Assembly: GCA_002118135.1 (NCBI GenBank)
Contig: BDIU01000208.1
Coordinates: 1-64,000, forward strand
Length of the DNA stretch: 64,000 nucleotides
Direction of reading: 5' to 3'
DNA from: Trebouxia sp. TZW2008
Taxonomy: Eukaryota > Chlorophyta > Trebouxiophyceae > Trebouxiales > Trebouxiaceae
Shown: positions 39,666-51,606 of the stretch, piece after piece
How the letters are laid out: each line of letters begins with the position of its first letter
How positions within the stretch are numbered: the first letter of the stretch is position 1
Translations under genes and position numbers: made by a program
The notes under the pieces: generated by a model
What the model was told of the DNA's origin: nothing
Databases searched by the model: none
What the model saw: only the letters and a program-made list of their open reading frames with translations

Positions 39666-42600
39666 TCACTTCCAGTCTTGGATCTGAGACTTGATGTTGT
39701 AGTTTGGAATGAGCTCAAGGTGTTTCAGTCGTAATCCAGTCTTTGGACTGGTTCTATTCCCCCTGCTGAACCACTGCTGAATGTTGTTACGGTCATACGT
39801 GTGCCCGTCTGCTGTAATGACAGGATCTTCCATGAGTTCCTGCAGAGCCAAGATATTAATATGCTTGAGCCATACACACCAAGTACCAGTGCTAGCACGT
39901 ACTGATTGTGATTGTTGCTTGGAAACGCACGCATCACTTAGTTGTCTTCCACCTCATCACTGCTGCTGACTGCAATGAACCAAACACACAAAGCAGATAC
40001 TATCACAGTTCACTCTGTTACATGGCAGGAAATATGGTGCCTCCAGACAGGCACAAAACGCCTACGAGACGACATCCTGTCCTAGAAGAGATGTGGGTCA
40101 AGTGTGTCTCGTGCATGGAGCCATGATTCTAGGGACAGCTGAGTACTGATCAACAAAACTTGTACTGGTGCCCGGAAGCTAGCACAGCACAGCACAGCAC
40201 ATGTTTTCACATCACAACAGTGTTATCTGGACATGCTCACCATGGAGATTGGACACATGAGCTCAGGAGGCGCCTGTCTGCCTGCCCGCCCGCTGTGCCA
40301 CCACAAATAGGCCGAAGACGAAGAGGCACCATGTGTTGAAGAGGAAGAAGGACCAGCTGCAGGTGAAGAATGGCTGGCCGAGTCAGCCTCTTGAAAAGAA
40401 CAGGAAGTAGGTCTGACTGAAGCAGCAGGCAATGGTGGAGGTGTTGAGGAAGCAGCAGCTCTGTCTGATGGCATTGCTGTTGAGGGGGTAGCAGCACCAG
40501 CAGGTGAGATTGTTATGGATGAATCAGCAGCATCAATGGAAGATAGTGCTGTTGAGTAGAAAGCAGCTCTGTTAGATGAGGGTGCTGCTGTCAAGGGGGG
40601 TGCAGATGGCAGCGCTGCGCTGGCAGTGCTGTCTGATAGCGCAGCTAGTGCTGGTAGAATCTCTTCTGACAGGCTAGGGACCTCACCCAAGGCTGAACCG
40701 CAACACCTGAAGCAACACAGCGCTTCAGTAGACAGTGTGTCTTTCCATTGCCAAGCTGTGCTGTTTAGGCAATGTGGTATGCTATGCAGAGCATGGCACA
40801 GCACAGCACAGCATGGCACGGCACAAGACAGCACAGCATCGCATGGGACAGTGCACCTTAGCATAGGCTAGCACAGCACAGCATAACATAGCATGGCATA
40901 GCACAGCATAGCTTAGCGTAGCACAGCACAGCGAAGCACAGCACAGCTCAGCAGGTTTCACCTGATGGCCAGGGCAGCAAACTGCTCTGCAGTCTGAGCG
41001 GGCCAGAAGCCTGCGCATGGATCAGTGACATCAGCCAGGCAGTGGTTGGACAGCTTGCTTTCCACCTCTGCTGTGAGCCTACTATGCGCCTCCCTGTGAA
41101 TTCAAGGAGGTTTTGATTTTCCCAAGAAAGCAAAAACAGGAGGAAGGGAAGGGAAGGGAAGGGAAGGGAAGGGAAGGGAAGGGAAGGGAAGGGAAGGGAA
41201 GGGATCAAGTGGGTCAAACAAGCAATCGATAGGGACTGAATGAGGGACTGTGGCGATTTCTGTCGATCTTGGGAACAGCAGAAGCTGTGCATGGGGCATT
41301 CTGACTTCACAGTGGAAGCAAGACCAAGATGAGCAGCACCTGCCAGTCAGCACCTGGAGCATAACCACTCCAAAAGCTTGTACATCATTTGCTTTGCGAT
41401 TCTCCTCCACCTCGGCTCTTAGTTGGCACCTTCCTCGCACAGCCGTTGAGAACGCAATGCCAGCCACTGACAGCTGAGGGTTCAGATTGTCATCCAGCAG
41501 GATGTGTGACGCACTCAAGCCGTAGTTGAAGCGTGGCTGCACCGCAGATTGTGCTGTTAGTAGCTACTTGGAAGTGTGTTTGCTGCTTTGGCGCAGCCCC
41601 TAGGTGTGCATCTTCTGCCTCTAGCAAGGGGGCTGGCATTTGTTTACTTGGGAAACCCCATTTCAGCACCAAGACAGCACAGCAGGACTTGCCTAATCAC
41701 ATTGCTGATGCACATAACAGCACAGCTCAAAAACAGATGCTGTGGGCAATGCTAGATGACAGGACGACAGCCGGGTCTGCTGGTGCTGTATTCTGCTGAC
41801 TGTCTCTGATCAGCCACTGAATGTGGGCAGGTTTGCTGCTGTTAGGCTGCTTTTGCTCAGCAGACATTTACAGTATCTACGCATACAATGAGATTCAAGC
41901 ACTTGGCAGTCTGTTGATGCTGCATGTGCAGTGCTGCTGCAACAACATGTCAATATACCAGATACCATGCAGCTGACAAGACTGCAATCTGGCACGCAGA
42001 ACAAGACACTGCAAGTTGTCAGCATGCACTTATCATGACAACATGTAGATGATTTTGCTTGCATTTTCAAAGCTCCTGCACACCTGACAAAAGTACAACC
42101 CTCGATGGTGAATGTAGGCAAGGGCTTCAGCACAAAGGAATGCCAAACGCAATCGCTGCCGCCATCTCAACTTGGGAGGCAAAACGCCGTACACAGTTAA
42201 GACACCCCGTAAAGCTCCATCCAATGTGCCATTCTGCACAGCTAACATCCCGTTTGGAGGTGCATAGCTAGGTTCTGGCCTGTTTACACCCAATGCAAGA
42301 AGTTCAAGATTGAAATTGTCATACATGACACACAATATTTGAGAGTGTGAAACACTGAGATGTAGTGCCATATGTGACATAAGCAATATATCAGTGCCAA
42401 CACGTGATACAGGATACGCAAGTGGTCTGAAATACTAAGCACTGAATAGAGAGTATGGTGACTCACACACCTCAACTGTATATGAACACTGCATTACTTG
42501 GGAGCAAACTGCCCAAGCCAAAAAGGCGGTCTAGATTGTGGATACAGCAGAGCGTAGAGGTCTACCTGATTTGGCAGCCAACCTATTTGTGCCAGTGATG

Positions 42601-45600
42601 ATGCAAACACAAGATGCAGCTGCAGCAACGCGTGCACAGTCGTGACTGCATTTGCATCCAAGCTCTGTTGCAATGGTGTTCTGAGCGACACCCACGCACT
42701 TTAGACATTCGCCAGGTTAGATCCATGTGAATGAAATGTGAATTTGCTTTGAATCATGGCGCATTCAGCAGACATTGCACTTGCTGTCTGCAGGTACTTA
42801 CAACTCACCCTTTTGCCTCGACAACAGCTTAGCGCATACTTGTGACCGGCAGCGCAATCCCAGACAGCTACGACACTCAGCTCAGCCTCAGCGACATAAC
42901 AGCCAGCGACAGCCAGCACAGATCAGAAACATCGCGCTGCTTGCTGAGCCTACATCTGATAGCCCATTTACCCTTGTTCGCTGTGCTGTTTGCTGATACT
43001 CACATTGTTACTTACCACTGCGTACTGACCTGCTTTGCCCTAACTACACTCACTTTTGTTGTTTCACGTAGCTCAGGCGTGGTTACTCGTGCTATCGTAC
43101 GCAGATCACGTGAGAGACGGTATCAGCAGACAATGCCACCGCTTTTCCAGCCAGCAATAGATATGACTGCTGACAGGCTCAACACGGTTGCCATAATCTG
43201 CATTCACAGAGTCAAGCGTAGAAAACAGACCAACCTTTGTCACAGGGCTCACAACCGCAGCTGGCTGTAGGCAGCCGCCTGTGTGAGGCAAGACGCCCGG
43301 GTGCTGCATCTGGGAGGTATAGTTCAGCCATTCTCTGACTGCTGCTTTTGTCGGTGAGCCAGTCTCAACAGCCTGCAGGAGCCTAATCAGGACATGCTTG
43401 CCTTGCCACGTGCCTCTGAATGCGTGGTCATTCTCCTTCACTTGGCTCATACTGCGTATATCTTGACAGCTGCAGACAAAAGCATAACGCTTGCAAACAC
43501 AGCAATACCAGTCAAAAGCATAACATGCAGCGGTGGCAGGTTTGAGACAGGGTGCTCTCTGGGACTGAACCAGGCAAAACAAGCTGCGCAGATTGGGGAT
43601 TTTGATGCTTGTTTGAAAGCAGGTGCTGTCAACAGATGGCAGCTGCATGCATGCAAGCAGGGCGGGTGCTCAATGCTTGCACAGATTCCTAAAATGTTTA
43701 CAGTCAGTGACAACCCCAATCATAAATGCACTACCATTGTTCGACGGCTCTGGTATCTTGTATCAAGAACAGACGGGAGCTTGGATTGGCAAAGTCTAGA
43801 GTTGATGACCCTGAAATCTGAAAAGCCAGCTGCTGCTGTCATCATGGTGGCCAAAACGTTGCCAATAACAACAAAGACAATGACAAGACTTGCCTGAACA
43901 GCGGACAGTCTGGCTGAGATGTGGGCTGCTGATGCTCTGAGTCAGCTGCATGGGGCTGTGGCCCTTGCAGCTGCATGTGGCCTAGCTGTTGTGCCACCTG
44001 TTCTGCCTGCATACAGCTCATACCACTTGCATTCTCAGTTTCACTTTTGCTTTCAGTACCCAAAAGTACTCTCCTCTTGTGGTCACAAGCTTGTTTCAAC
44101 AGCAGCTACTAGGGGGCATGACCTTGTGATCAGCAGCATAACCTTCAAGACATCAAAGGCCACCAACCACAACTCAGCTGGCACCGGCCAACCAGATAAA
44201 ACCAGCAAAAGATTGACAGATCCAGGCTCATGACCATTCATGCAATTTTCCCATGCTACGCTTGGCTGATATTGTTGGCGCATGTGCATCACCGTATCAT
44301 TGTCTTGAGCTGGGTGTGCACTCCTGAGATCGCCTTGGTCTGAGTCATCGTCAGAGAGCCCATAAAATCTGTTGTGCTGTCGCCTGTGCGGCCGATGCAC
44401 AGCCTCAACTGGCTTGGCAATTGCTGCTGCAGCATGGCCTGAGCTTGGCAAGCCACTGAAAGGTTGAATCCCTGACAAATTGTTGCCTGTTGACATGATG
44501 CTGGCAGGCACTGCACTCCCTACTGAGTCTCTGCCTGCTGACACTAAGCCATCAGCCACTCCAGTCTGATGCGCTCTGGGCTCGGCAGCTTGGCTGGTAT
44601 GCTGACTCCATACAGCAGGATAGGGCACTGCATGAGGGCTACTGATCCGTCTGGTGGCAGCAGAATCTGCTGCATTGTTTCGCTGCAGTGGCTGATGGTG
44701 TGAAGCTGGCTGAGCCAAAGAAGTTGTGCGCTGTGCAGCAGGCTGGGCTGAAGAGCTTGTGCGCTGTGCAGTAGGCTGAGCCAAAGAATTTGTACGCTGT
44801 ACAGCAGACTGAGCTGAGGAGCTTGTGCGCTGTGGTGGTGGCAGCGCTCTGGTTGTTAGCAGCTGCACCAGGTCTGTGTGACCTTGCTCTTGAGCCAAGT
44901 CTGCAGGAGTTTTGCCACTCTGCATGTCACACCAAATGCAATCAAGTAAGTACAAGTGCTGCAATCACAACAACAAGGGCCTGTGAGCAAGGGCAGTGTA
45001 GCGAGCCTTTGCATATCTTAAATTCACAAAGCGCTATTGGATCAACTGAGCCACCTTGCAACAGTGCATTAGACGCATGCCACCAAAGCTCTGGAATATT
45101 TGGCAACCTGTCAGCATTGCGGCCATCACAGCACGCAACAAATACACAAGATACGCTGCACTCATTCATTTACTCATCCATTTCATACATTCTTAACACG
45201 TGCTAGACAGGCTCAGCAGGCAGTCATGACAGTGACAGGGCAAGCAGGGCTGTTGGCTGACCTCATCCCGGATGCTGCAATCTGCATGGTGGCGCAGCAG
45301 CAGCTTGGCAACATCAAGGCAGCCTGTGGCTGCAGCCAGGTGCAAAGGGGTGCAGCCGTCGTGCTTGGCAGCCTGCAAGCCATTGCATCTTTTTGTGCTA
45401 TAAATCAGACTGTACATGCAACACATCAACACAATAAGCAGCAATGCCATACATGTCATACAGCTGCGCAAAGGGGTGCAGCCATCATGCTTGGCAGCCT
45501 GCAAGCCACGGCAGCTTTGTCTGAAACAGACTTTGTGCACACCACATCAACAGGAGCAATGCTATACATGTCATCAGGGGTGCAGCTATCATGCTTGGCA

Positions 45601-48106
45601 GCCTGCAAGCCATGGCAGCTTTATCTACAACGGACTTTGTGCACACCACATCAACAGAACCAGTAGCAATGCTTTAAGGTCATAAGGGATGCAGCCAGCA
45701 TGATTGGCAGCCTGCAAGCCATGGCAGCTTTGCCTGAAACAGACTTTGTGCACACCACAATAACAATAAGCAGCAAGCTGTACATGTCAGAAGGGGTGCA
45801 GCCATCATGCTTGGCAGCCTGCAAGCCGTGGCATTTTCATCTAAAACAGACTTTGTGCACACCACATCAACAGAACCAGCAGCACTGCTATACATGTCAC
45901 AAGGGTGCCACCATCATGCTTTGCAGTCTGCAAGCCGTGGCAGCTTTGCCCAAATCAGACTCTGTGCACACCACAATAACAATAAGCAGCAATGCTGTAC
46001 ATGTCATGCACAAGGGGTGCAGCCATCATGCTTGGCAGCCTGCAAGCTGTGACGTCTTTATGTGTTCTGTCTTTCAATGCGACACGTCGACACAACAAGC
46101 AGCAATGCTTTACATGTCACACACAATGTACAAAAGTCAAGACTATTTTCATAAAGGCAGTAGGCATAAGCCAGATGCCTGTTGTGAAACAGACTGTTCA
46201 ACACATCAACTCAACAAGCAGCAATGTTATACATGATACATACAATGTGCAACAGTCAAGACAACAGGTAGAAGCCAAACGCCCAGGGGCAAACTGGGTT
46301 TTTGAAGACAAGCAAGATTGCACGTGGGACGGTGACCACAGGCCAACCTGCCTCAGAGCTGTTGACGATCAAAAGCTGCTGTAATCTACGTGTGAACAAA
46401 GCCTTATAGATGCAGGCAGAGTGCTAAATGATCTTGACAGTTTGTACCGTAACTTCCATTTGTACGGACACTTGATGTAAGAACACTCTTGATGTAAGGA
46501 CACTGTTGATGTAAGGACAATGCAACTGGGAACCGGTCACTGCATTCTGACTGCAGTGGTCCCTCTGAGTGAGAACAGCTCCATGTAAGGACAATCTTCT
46601 TGGTAAACCAAAGCAGTTGCTACAAGGAGAAGTCACTGTTGAAACTATACAATAGCAGGTGCCAGTGTTACCTACATTGACATCAGCTCCTTTCTGCAGC
46701 AGCAGTCCCACTGTGGAGATGTGGCCCTCCCTGCTGGCCAGATGAAGGGCTGTTGACCCATCCTGCATGTGGGAAATGCAGCAATTGCTTGCATGCGGTT
46801 GTGCCACTATTTCGGCTTGCATGCAACCACGCGCTGAACAACAGCTCCTGTGTGCAGATGCACATTGACAAAAGCCTAAATGAGACTGTGCATTCATGTC
46901 TGCTCATGCGTGACTGTGCAGTGTCATCAGGCTATATGCCAATGCAAACAGCTCACACGGGATTGTGCATTCACATCTGCATACAAACATGTGAGTAGTC
47001 ATATCAGCTTGCGTAAAGTTTTGGCCTGACAAGATTGATTGAATCAGCCTACATGCAACTGTGCAGACAAATTTGCTTACACAGGATTGTGCTTTGACGT
47101 CGGCTCCTGCATCTGCACGCTGGTACAGAAGCTCGCCAACAGCCTGTGCATGGCCCTTGGCAGCAGCCCTATGCAATGCTGTCATGCCCATGTCGTTTGC
47201 AGCGTGAACAAACGCTCCAGCTTTCAGTAGTTGTGCAATGACCTGTGTGTGGCCATGCCGTGCTGCCAGGTGCAAAGGTCTGTCCCCATCCTATACTTGA
47301 CAAAACAAACCTGATTCAACACGTATGTGTGTCTACGTTCCACAGCTCCAGAAGGACATCATACATGAAAGTGCTGATTGCCATTACGCAGGCGCCCTTG
47401 TGTCATGTATAGTGCCAAGCAGTTGTTGATATGTGACCAGTCAATACTTCTGTGGCTTGCAATGAGTTGAGGTAAAGATTGGCATCTGCATTCAGGCGAA
47501 GTGATGCATTGTCATGACCAGGTGACTGCCGCAGCAACAGATGCGCATTGCATCCTGCGCTTACTAAGCACATGGCTTGCTTTGCCTCACAAAAAGTTGC
47601 AGGTGCAGAGGCTACAGCTGAGCAGTACCTGTTCTTCTGAATTTACATTAGCACCATGATCTATCAAGGTCGTGGTCACTGCCAGGTGTCCAGCACAAGC
47701 TGCGTAGTGCAGCGCAGTCCAGGCATCCTGCAGAGATTAGAAAGCTTAGACTAGCCGCCAGCTCTGTCATTTGCATGCATGGGGTTTAGACCAGGCTGGC
47801 TCTGGCTGCAAGCGAAAGCATGACCACAGTCGAATCCGTGCTGAAGCTTGAGCAAACTTGCTGCTTGAGATTAACGCATCAGGTAGCAAGCTATCATGCA
47901 GAAGTTTTGGTGAAGCTGGGAGCACGCGCTGGTCTTCAAATACGCAAGCACTTATTGATCACAGCCTGCAAGTTGTGGTGCAAATAATGCCTCGCCTGGC
48001 CTTTCCAATCAATTTCCAACTGTTCAGGCTTGTTCAACAGCTGTTCGACTTTGTCCAGGTTCCCGTCACGAGCAGCAGTGAGCAGTGTGCTGTTCTGGTT
48101 CCCCAT
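39666..48106 (-). CDS. ankyrin repeat - pseudokinase - U-box protein
   Basis: Exons on the minus strand: 48106-47996, 47727-47629, 47290-47081, 46762-46676, 45372-45262, 44919-about 44130, (44.0-43.6 kb unresolved), 43451-43235, 42233-42084, 41536-41340, 41093-40962, 40706-40241, 39839-39666; roughly 900 aa. The start MGNQNS fits N-myristoylation. Five to six ankyrin repeats follow (DAWTALHYAACAGHLAVTT; GMTALHRAAAKGHAQAV; DGCTPLHLAAATGCLDVAKL). Next is a linker with four QRTSSSAQ-type repeats. The kinase-like domain has lost key residues: HVLIRLL replaces the VAVK strand, FNYGLSASHILLDD replaces HRDxxxxN, and SVAGIAF replaces DFG. A Ser/Ala-rich linker leads to the U-box (PPELMCPISMELMEDPVITA, DGHTYDRNNIQQWF), an E2-binding ubiquitin ligase fold. 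It may act as a membrane-tethered E3 ligase. A transmembrane exon near 43.9 kb is possible. Confidence 0.8.
40795..40955. repeat. degenerate AGCAC pentanucleotide repeat
   Basis: About 160 bp of AGCAC/AGCAT/GGCAC-type pentamers lie in an intron of the U-box gene. A shorter pure run is at about 40180-40200. Confidence 0.75.
41153..41204 (+). repeat. (GGGAA)n microsatellite with G-quadruplex potential
   Basis: Ten tandem GGGAA units lie in a kinase-domain intron of the minus-strand U-box gene. G3 tracts separated by AA fit the G-quadruplex consensus, on the strand opposite to the transcript template sense. Confidence 0.85.
45170..45217 (+). repeat. dispersed short repeat, copy 3
   Basis: CATACATTCTTAACACGTGC followed by TAGACAGGCTCAGCAGG, in an intron of the U-box gene and antisense to it. 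It closely matches the copies in CDSP32 intron 5. Confidence 0.55.
45425..46260 (-). pseudogene. tandem array of decoy copies of an ankyrin exon start inside its upstream intron
   Basis: The real exon starts at 45372 after TTGCAG (minus strand), coding AAKHDGCTPLHLAA. Upstream in the same intron, six tandem units of about 105-120 bp each contain the acceptor and the first 25-30 bp of the exon, with acceptors near 45496, 45604, 45713, 45818, 45929 and 46042, followed by intron-like filler. Two further units toward 46260 keep only the filler. Divergence rises away from the real exon. None carries the rest of the exon. Confidence 0.85.
46448..46600. repeat. TTGATGTAAGGACA-type repeat, possible MITE
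   Basis: Three closely spaced TGATGTAAGRACA motifs and a fourth (CATGTAAGGACAATC) about 80 bp on flank an AT-poor core, in an intron of the U-box gene. This could be a small DNA-transposon remnant. I cannot identify terminal inverted repeats with confidence. Confidence 0.3.
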
Positions 48107-48475
48107 ACTTTCGTGTATGTTGGTGTCGAAAGTTTGGCAGGAACTGTTGCCTGTCAAGAAGCATCAAATGAGTGAGAGCCGAAGACTGTGCAGCTCAGCA
48201 TGTCTACTACCCCCGCTCGCAGGCTCGAAAACAAGCGCAATGGCGGTCACGGGCCTGCATCGCTGATCTTGGAGCACGCGAACCAACTTAGCAGAATATG
48301 AAACGACGAAATATCTTGATCTCGGACTTTTGCCGGGTCAACTGCTGGTAGAGCTCGGCGTTCGTCCGTGCCACAAAATAGCACCACCAGCGCGAAGACC
48401 GCAATCCAGGCGCAAAGAGACCGGTCAGAATTCTGCCCCAGCCACAAGCTGACACTGTGAGACTTGTCGGGCGAC
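48107..48475. promoter_or_regulatory. divergent promoter region, ankyrin-U-box (-) / CDSP32-like (+)
   Basis: This 369 bp separates the two start codons and has no supported coding sequence. Confidence 0.5.
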
Positions 48476-51126
48476 ATGAACGTCGTAGCTGGCTGCAACA
48501 CGCAGCGCATACCCGTGGGGGCACTGCAACGGCAAGCGCCTGCCTTCTCATCTGTCAGACCTCAGCGTGCGCGACGCCAGCGTGCACGCAGTAACAGATC
48601 TGCCGTTCGCGTAAGGAGCGAGCAAGCTGGTAAGCCTTCGTGCCCAAGTGCACATGGCTCAAGGCAAGTCACCCGTTTCAAATGCCAGTGACGACACCTG
48701 TCTATCCCGCAGAAATCAGAGCTGAGGGCGACACGACAGTACAAGCTAGAGAAAACGAGAGCGCGGAGGAAGCCTTGCAAAGAAGGCTTAAGGAAAGTGC
48801 CAGAGTGGAGGAGAGAGTTGTACAAATCTACACAGCAGACGATTTCCAAAAGCAACTAGAGGAGGTACAGGAACAAGCCACAGAATTTGCAGCGATTGCG
48901 TCCTTCTTCATTTGTTGAACCGGCATCAACACACAAATGCAGCTCAGTCATGCTGTAATTTGCGCTGCACTGTTCAGTGGAATTCACCTATCTTCAACAC
49001 TGAAAATCAAGGCTGCATGAACAGGTTCAGCTCTGGATTTGCCCATACAGGCTGGTGATCAGCTGTTGGTTCTAGAGGTTGAGTCAACAGAAGTTTGCCA
49101 GACTGGATATGACGATGTTGAGCATCACTGGAAGGAGGACAAGGAAGCTGCATTGGTCCCATGCCAAAGGCTAAAGCATGTCTTGCAAAGAACAGCCAGA
49201 GACTCGCCAGATGTCCACTTTGTCACGCTCGAGGTGCGTTCATGCCCGTATTGGAAAAGGATGGAGTCATCCGCTTCATAGTGTGTTACAAAGTGCTTGT
49301 CCTCAACTTACTGCTCATTTGTGCCTCGCATGCTGCCTGCTTCTGGCAGCTGTGCATGACCTCGTCCTGGTGTACATGCTACAAATATAGTCGTTGCTGA
49401 GCCAGTGACCTGACGGCACATAGTCACGCTTTCTGGCGATATGTTGCCACATTGAACCCTCTTGCCCTCAAGGTGAACTCTTGCCTTGAATCAATGGCCA
49501 AAGGATTTGCAGTGTACTCTGCATGGAAAATGCACCCAGACTTTACAAGAGAGAGCAAGTGTGCGTAGCGACTGGCTAAGCCATTGTGTTATTTGCACAT
49601 CATGTCTATGTTATCATCATGGCATATACAGCACAAGTGCGTGATGTTTCTCATCATCTGTGCAGGCAGACGGGACGGAAGGTCAGGCTGCATGTGACAC
49701 CTTGGGCATAGAGGTACTCCCAACTATCCAATTTTGGAAGAACAAGCAGATGCTGTGGGAGCATCGAGGCGTCACACAGCTAGATCAGGACTTGTCTGAA
49801 GGTGTGCCCTGCGTCCCTGTGTTGCAGTGTGCATGTGAACCCGCATGGATGAATTTGCACTTGAGGCATGTGTGGACGTGCAAAATAGAAACAAAGAATG
49901 TTGTGCAAACTCATTGATCTGTCATATTAGTGTAACATGCAGGGCTGGTGCAAACACAATTCTCAGTCACTGCCACGCTCAGCAGCTGCTTGTGACTCAT
50001 AGCGTGTGACTCACAGTCACCTTTCACCTTTTTGTGTCTCCAGCAGACCTTCTCACAGTGGACTGTCAGATCTTGGATTTCATTTGCACCACTTGCTTCA
50101 GCTGCAAGACTGCTAGAATGCACTTGCTGTTGTCATGCCGCTGAAGTCAGCAAGTTGACATATATCTTGGAAACTTCATTGGCAATGTTTGGCATCTTGC
50201 AGGTGTTCTGTACTATGCTGACCATGCGGCTCAAGGTGTGAGGGCCAGTGATTTCATCACAGAGCTTCACAGCCGAGCAGAAATGGACAAGTTCATCAAA
50301 GACCAGGCTGACAATGTGCTGACAGTCATCACAGTAGTCCTACAGAATGCAGCACCCTGCATCCACATCTTTCCAGCAGTGTTGGCGCTTGCCAAGAACT
50401 TCACAAACTATGCCCACTTTGCTAGGCTTATTGGGGATGAAACAGAGGAGACTGCAGAGCTGTTGCAGGAGCTGAATGTGAATGAGGTATGGTGCCATGT
50501 TCTCGTACGTCAGCTACCAAGGAGACAAGAAGAGGTGCATTCATTTCATTCATTCTAAAAGTGTGCTCGACAGGCTCAGCGCATCCATTTCATTCATTCT
50601 AAACATGTGCTAGACAGGCTCAGCAGGACTGGCTAGGGACCTACTGGAGCAATTGACTGTGTCCAGAACTTCAGCCGTGCGCTATTGTACACCATTTGAA
50701 TTGTGCATGCAGTCTGGTGGCATAGCGTCTGCTTCTCTGCACTCTCTGCTTTGGATGATGGTGTCAAGTGGAGCGCTGCACGAACAGCATGCATTGCCTG
50801 TTCGCTGTGTCTGACTTTGCTTTGACACGTGTGAGCCAAGATGTAGCCATCGTATAATACGTCTGTGACACTGTGTTTGTGTTAGGCATCCATGTCTCTT
50901 TTCTTGGCAAGCATATGGTTGTGACTGAGATGCTGCTTGATTGCTACAGGTACCAACTTTCCTGTTCTACAGGGGAGGCAAGCCCACAGGCAAGCATGTG
51001 GGCTCTAGCAGAGCTGATTTGATAGGACAGATTTTGCAGCAACAGAATGCACATGGTGTCAGACCACCAAAGACTGGTTCCGGTCAGCAAACGCCGCGTA
51101 GAGAAGTGATGAAGCGCAAGGTGTAA
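48476..51126 (+). CDS. plastid CDSP32-like double thioredoxin
   Basis: Six exons: 48476-48629, 48713-48864, 49051-49233, 49666-49801, 50203-50486, 50950-51126; 361 aa. The first 50 residues are Arg/Ala/Ser-rich without acidic residues (RPQRARRQRARSNRSAVRVR), a clear plastid transit peptide. Two thioredoxin modules follow. Module 1 runs from VVQIYTADDFQKQLEE to LGIEVLPTIQFWKNKQ. The link GVLYYADHAAQG matches the CDSP32 inter-domain segment. Module 2 includes QNAAPCIHIFPAVLALAKNF and NVNEVPTFLFYRGGKPTG. In land-plant CDSP32 the second module has HCGPC; here it is NAAPC, so the first active-site Cys is lost. CDSP32 reduces plastid peroxiredoxin under oxidative stress. A basic C-terminal extension (RREVMKRKV) is extra. 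All junctions keep phase. Confidence 0.88.
50532..50628 (+). repeat. dispersed short repeat, tandem pair (copies 4a and 4b)
   Basis: Two adjacent copies of CATTCATTCTAAAMRTGTGC then TMGACAGGCTCAGC, in CDSP32 intron 5. The unit also occurs in three other introns of this window. Confidence 0.6.
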
Positions 51127-51606
51127 TGGGGTGGCTGACAGCCATATCAGCAGTATGTTGTATCAATGCTGGACAGCATTTCTGTGCCATCAGGCCATAT
51201 TATGATATGTTGACGACATATTGCAGGTTTAGTTCACTGTACTTGTTAGGTTTTATGCTAGCAGTAGCAATTGCTTAGTTGCCATGACTTTCGGGTGAAT
51301 CTGCATGCAGGCTTAGATTGGGCTAGTACAAAGTTTCACTTGACACACCTAGGATTTCAGAGACTGTGTGTTTTGACTTTTATTCTGTCATTACGTTACT
51401 CAAACCTACTGCAATGCAGTTGCACAGCCATGCTGCATCAGCAGAAACGCCTCCCTGCCAATGTCAGTCTTCAGCAGCCCATAATGACCATGCTAGCAAA
51501 GTTTGTCAGAAAGAACCAGTTGAGCAAAGTAATTACTGAAATATCCAGCATTTCAGTATGATGCACTGCACTTCTGTACTTGTGCCGATTGGTCGTACTT
51601 TGTTGC
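51127..51606. other. convergent 3' intergenic region
   Basis: 480 bp between the CDSP32-like stop (+) and the fumarase stop (-). No coding signal seen. Confidence 0.5.
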
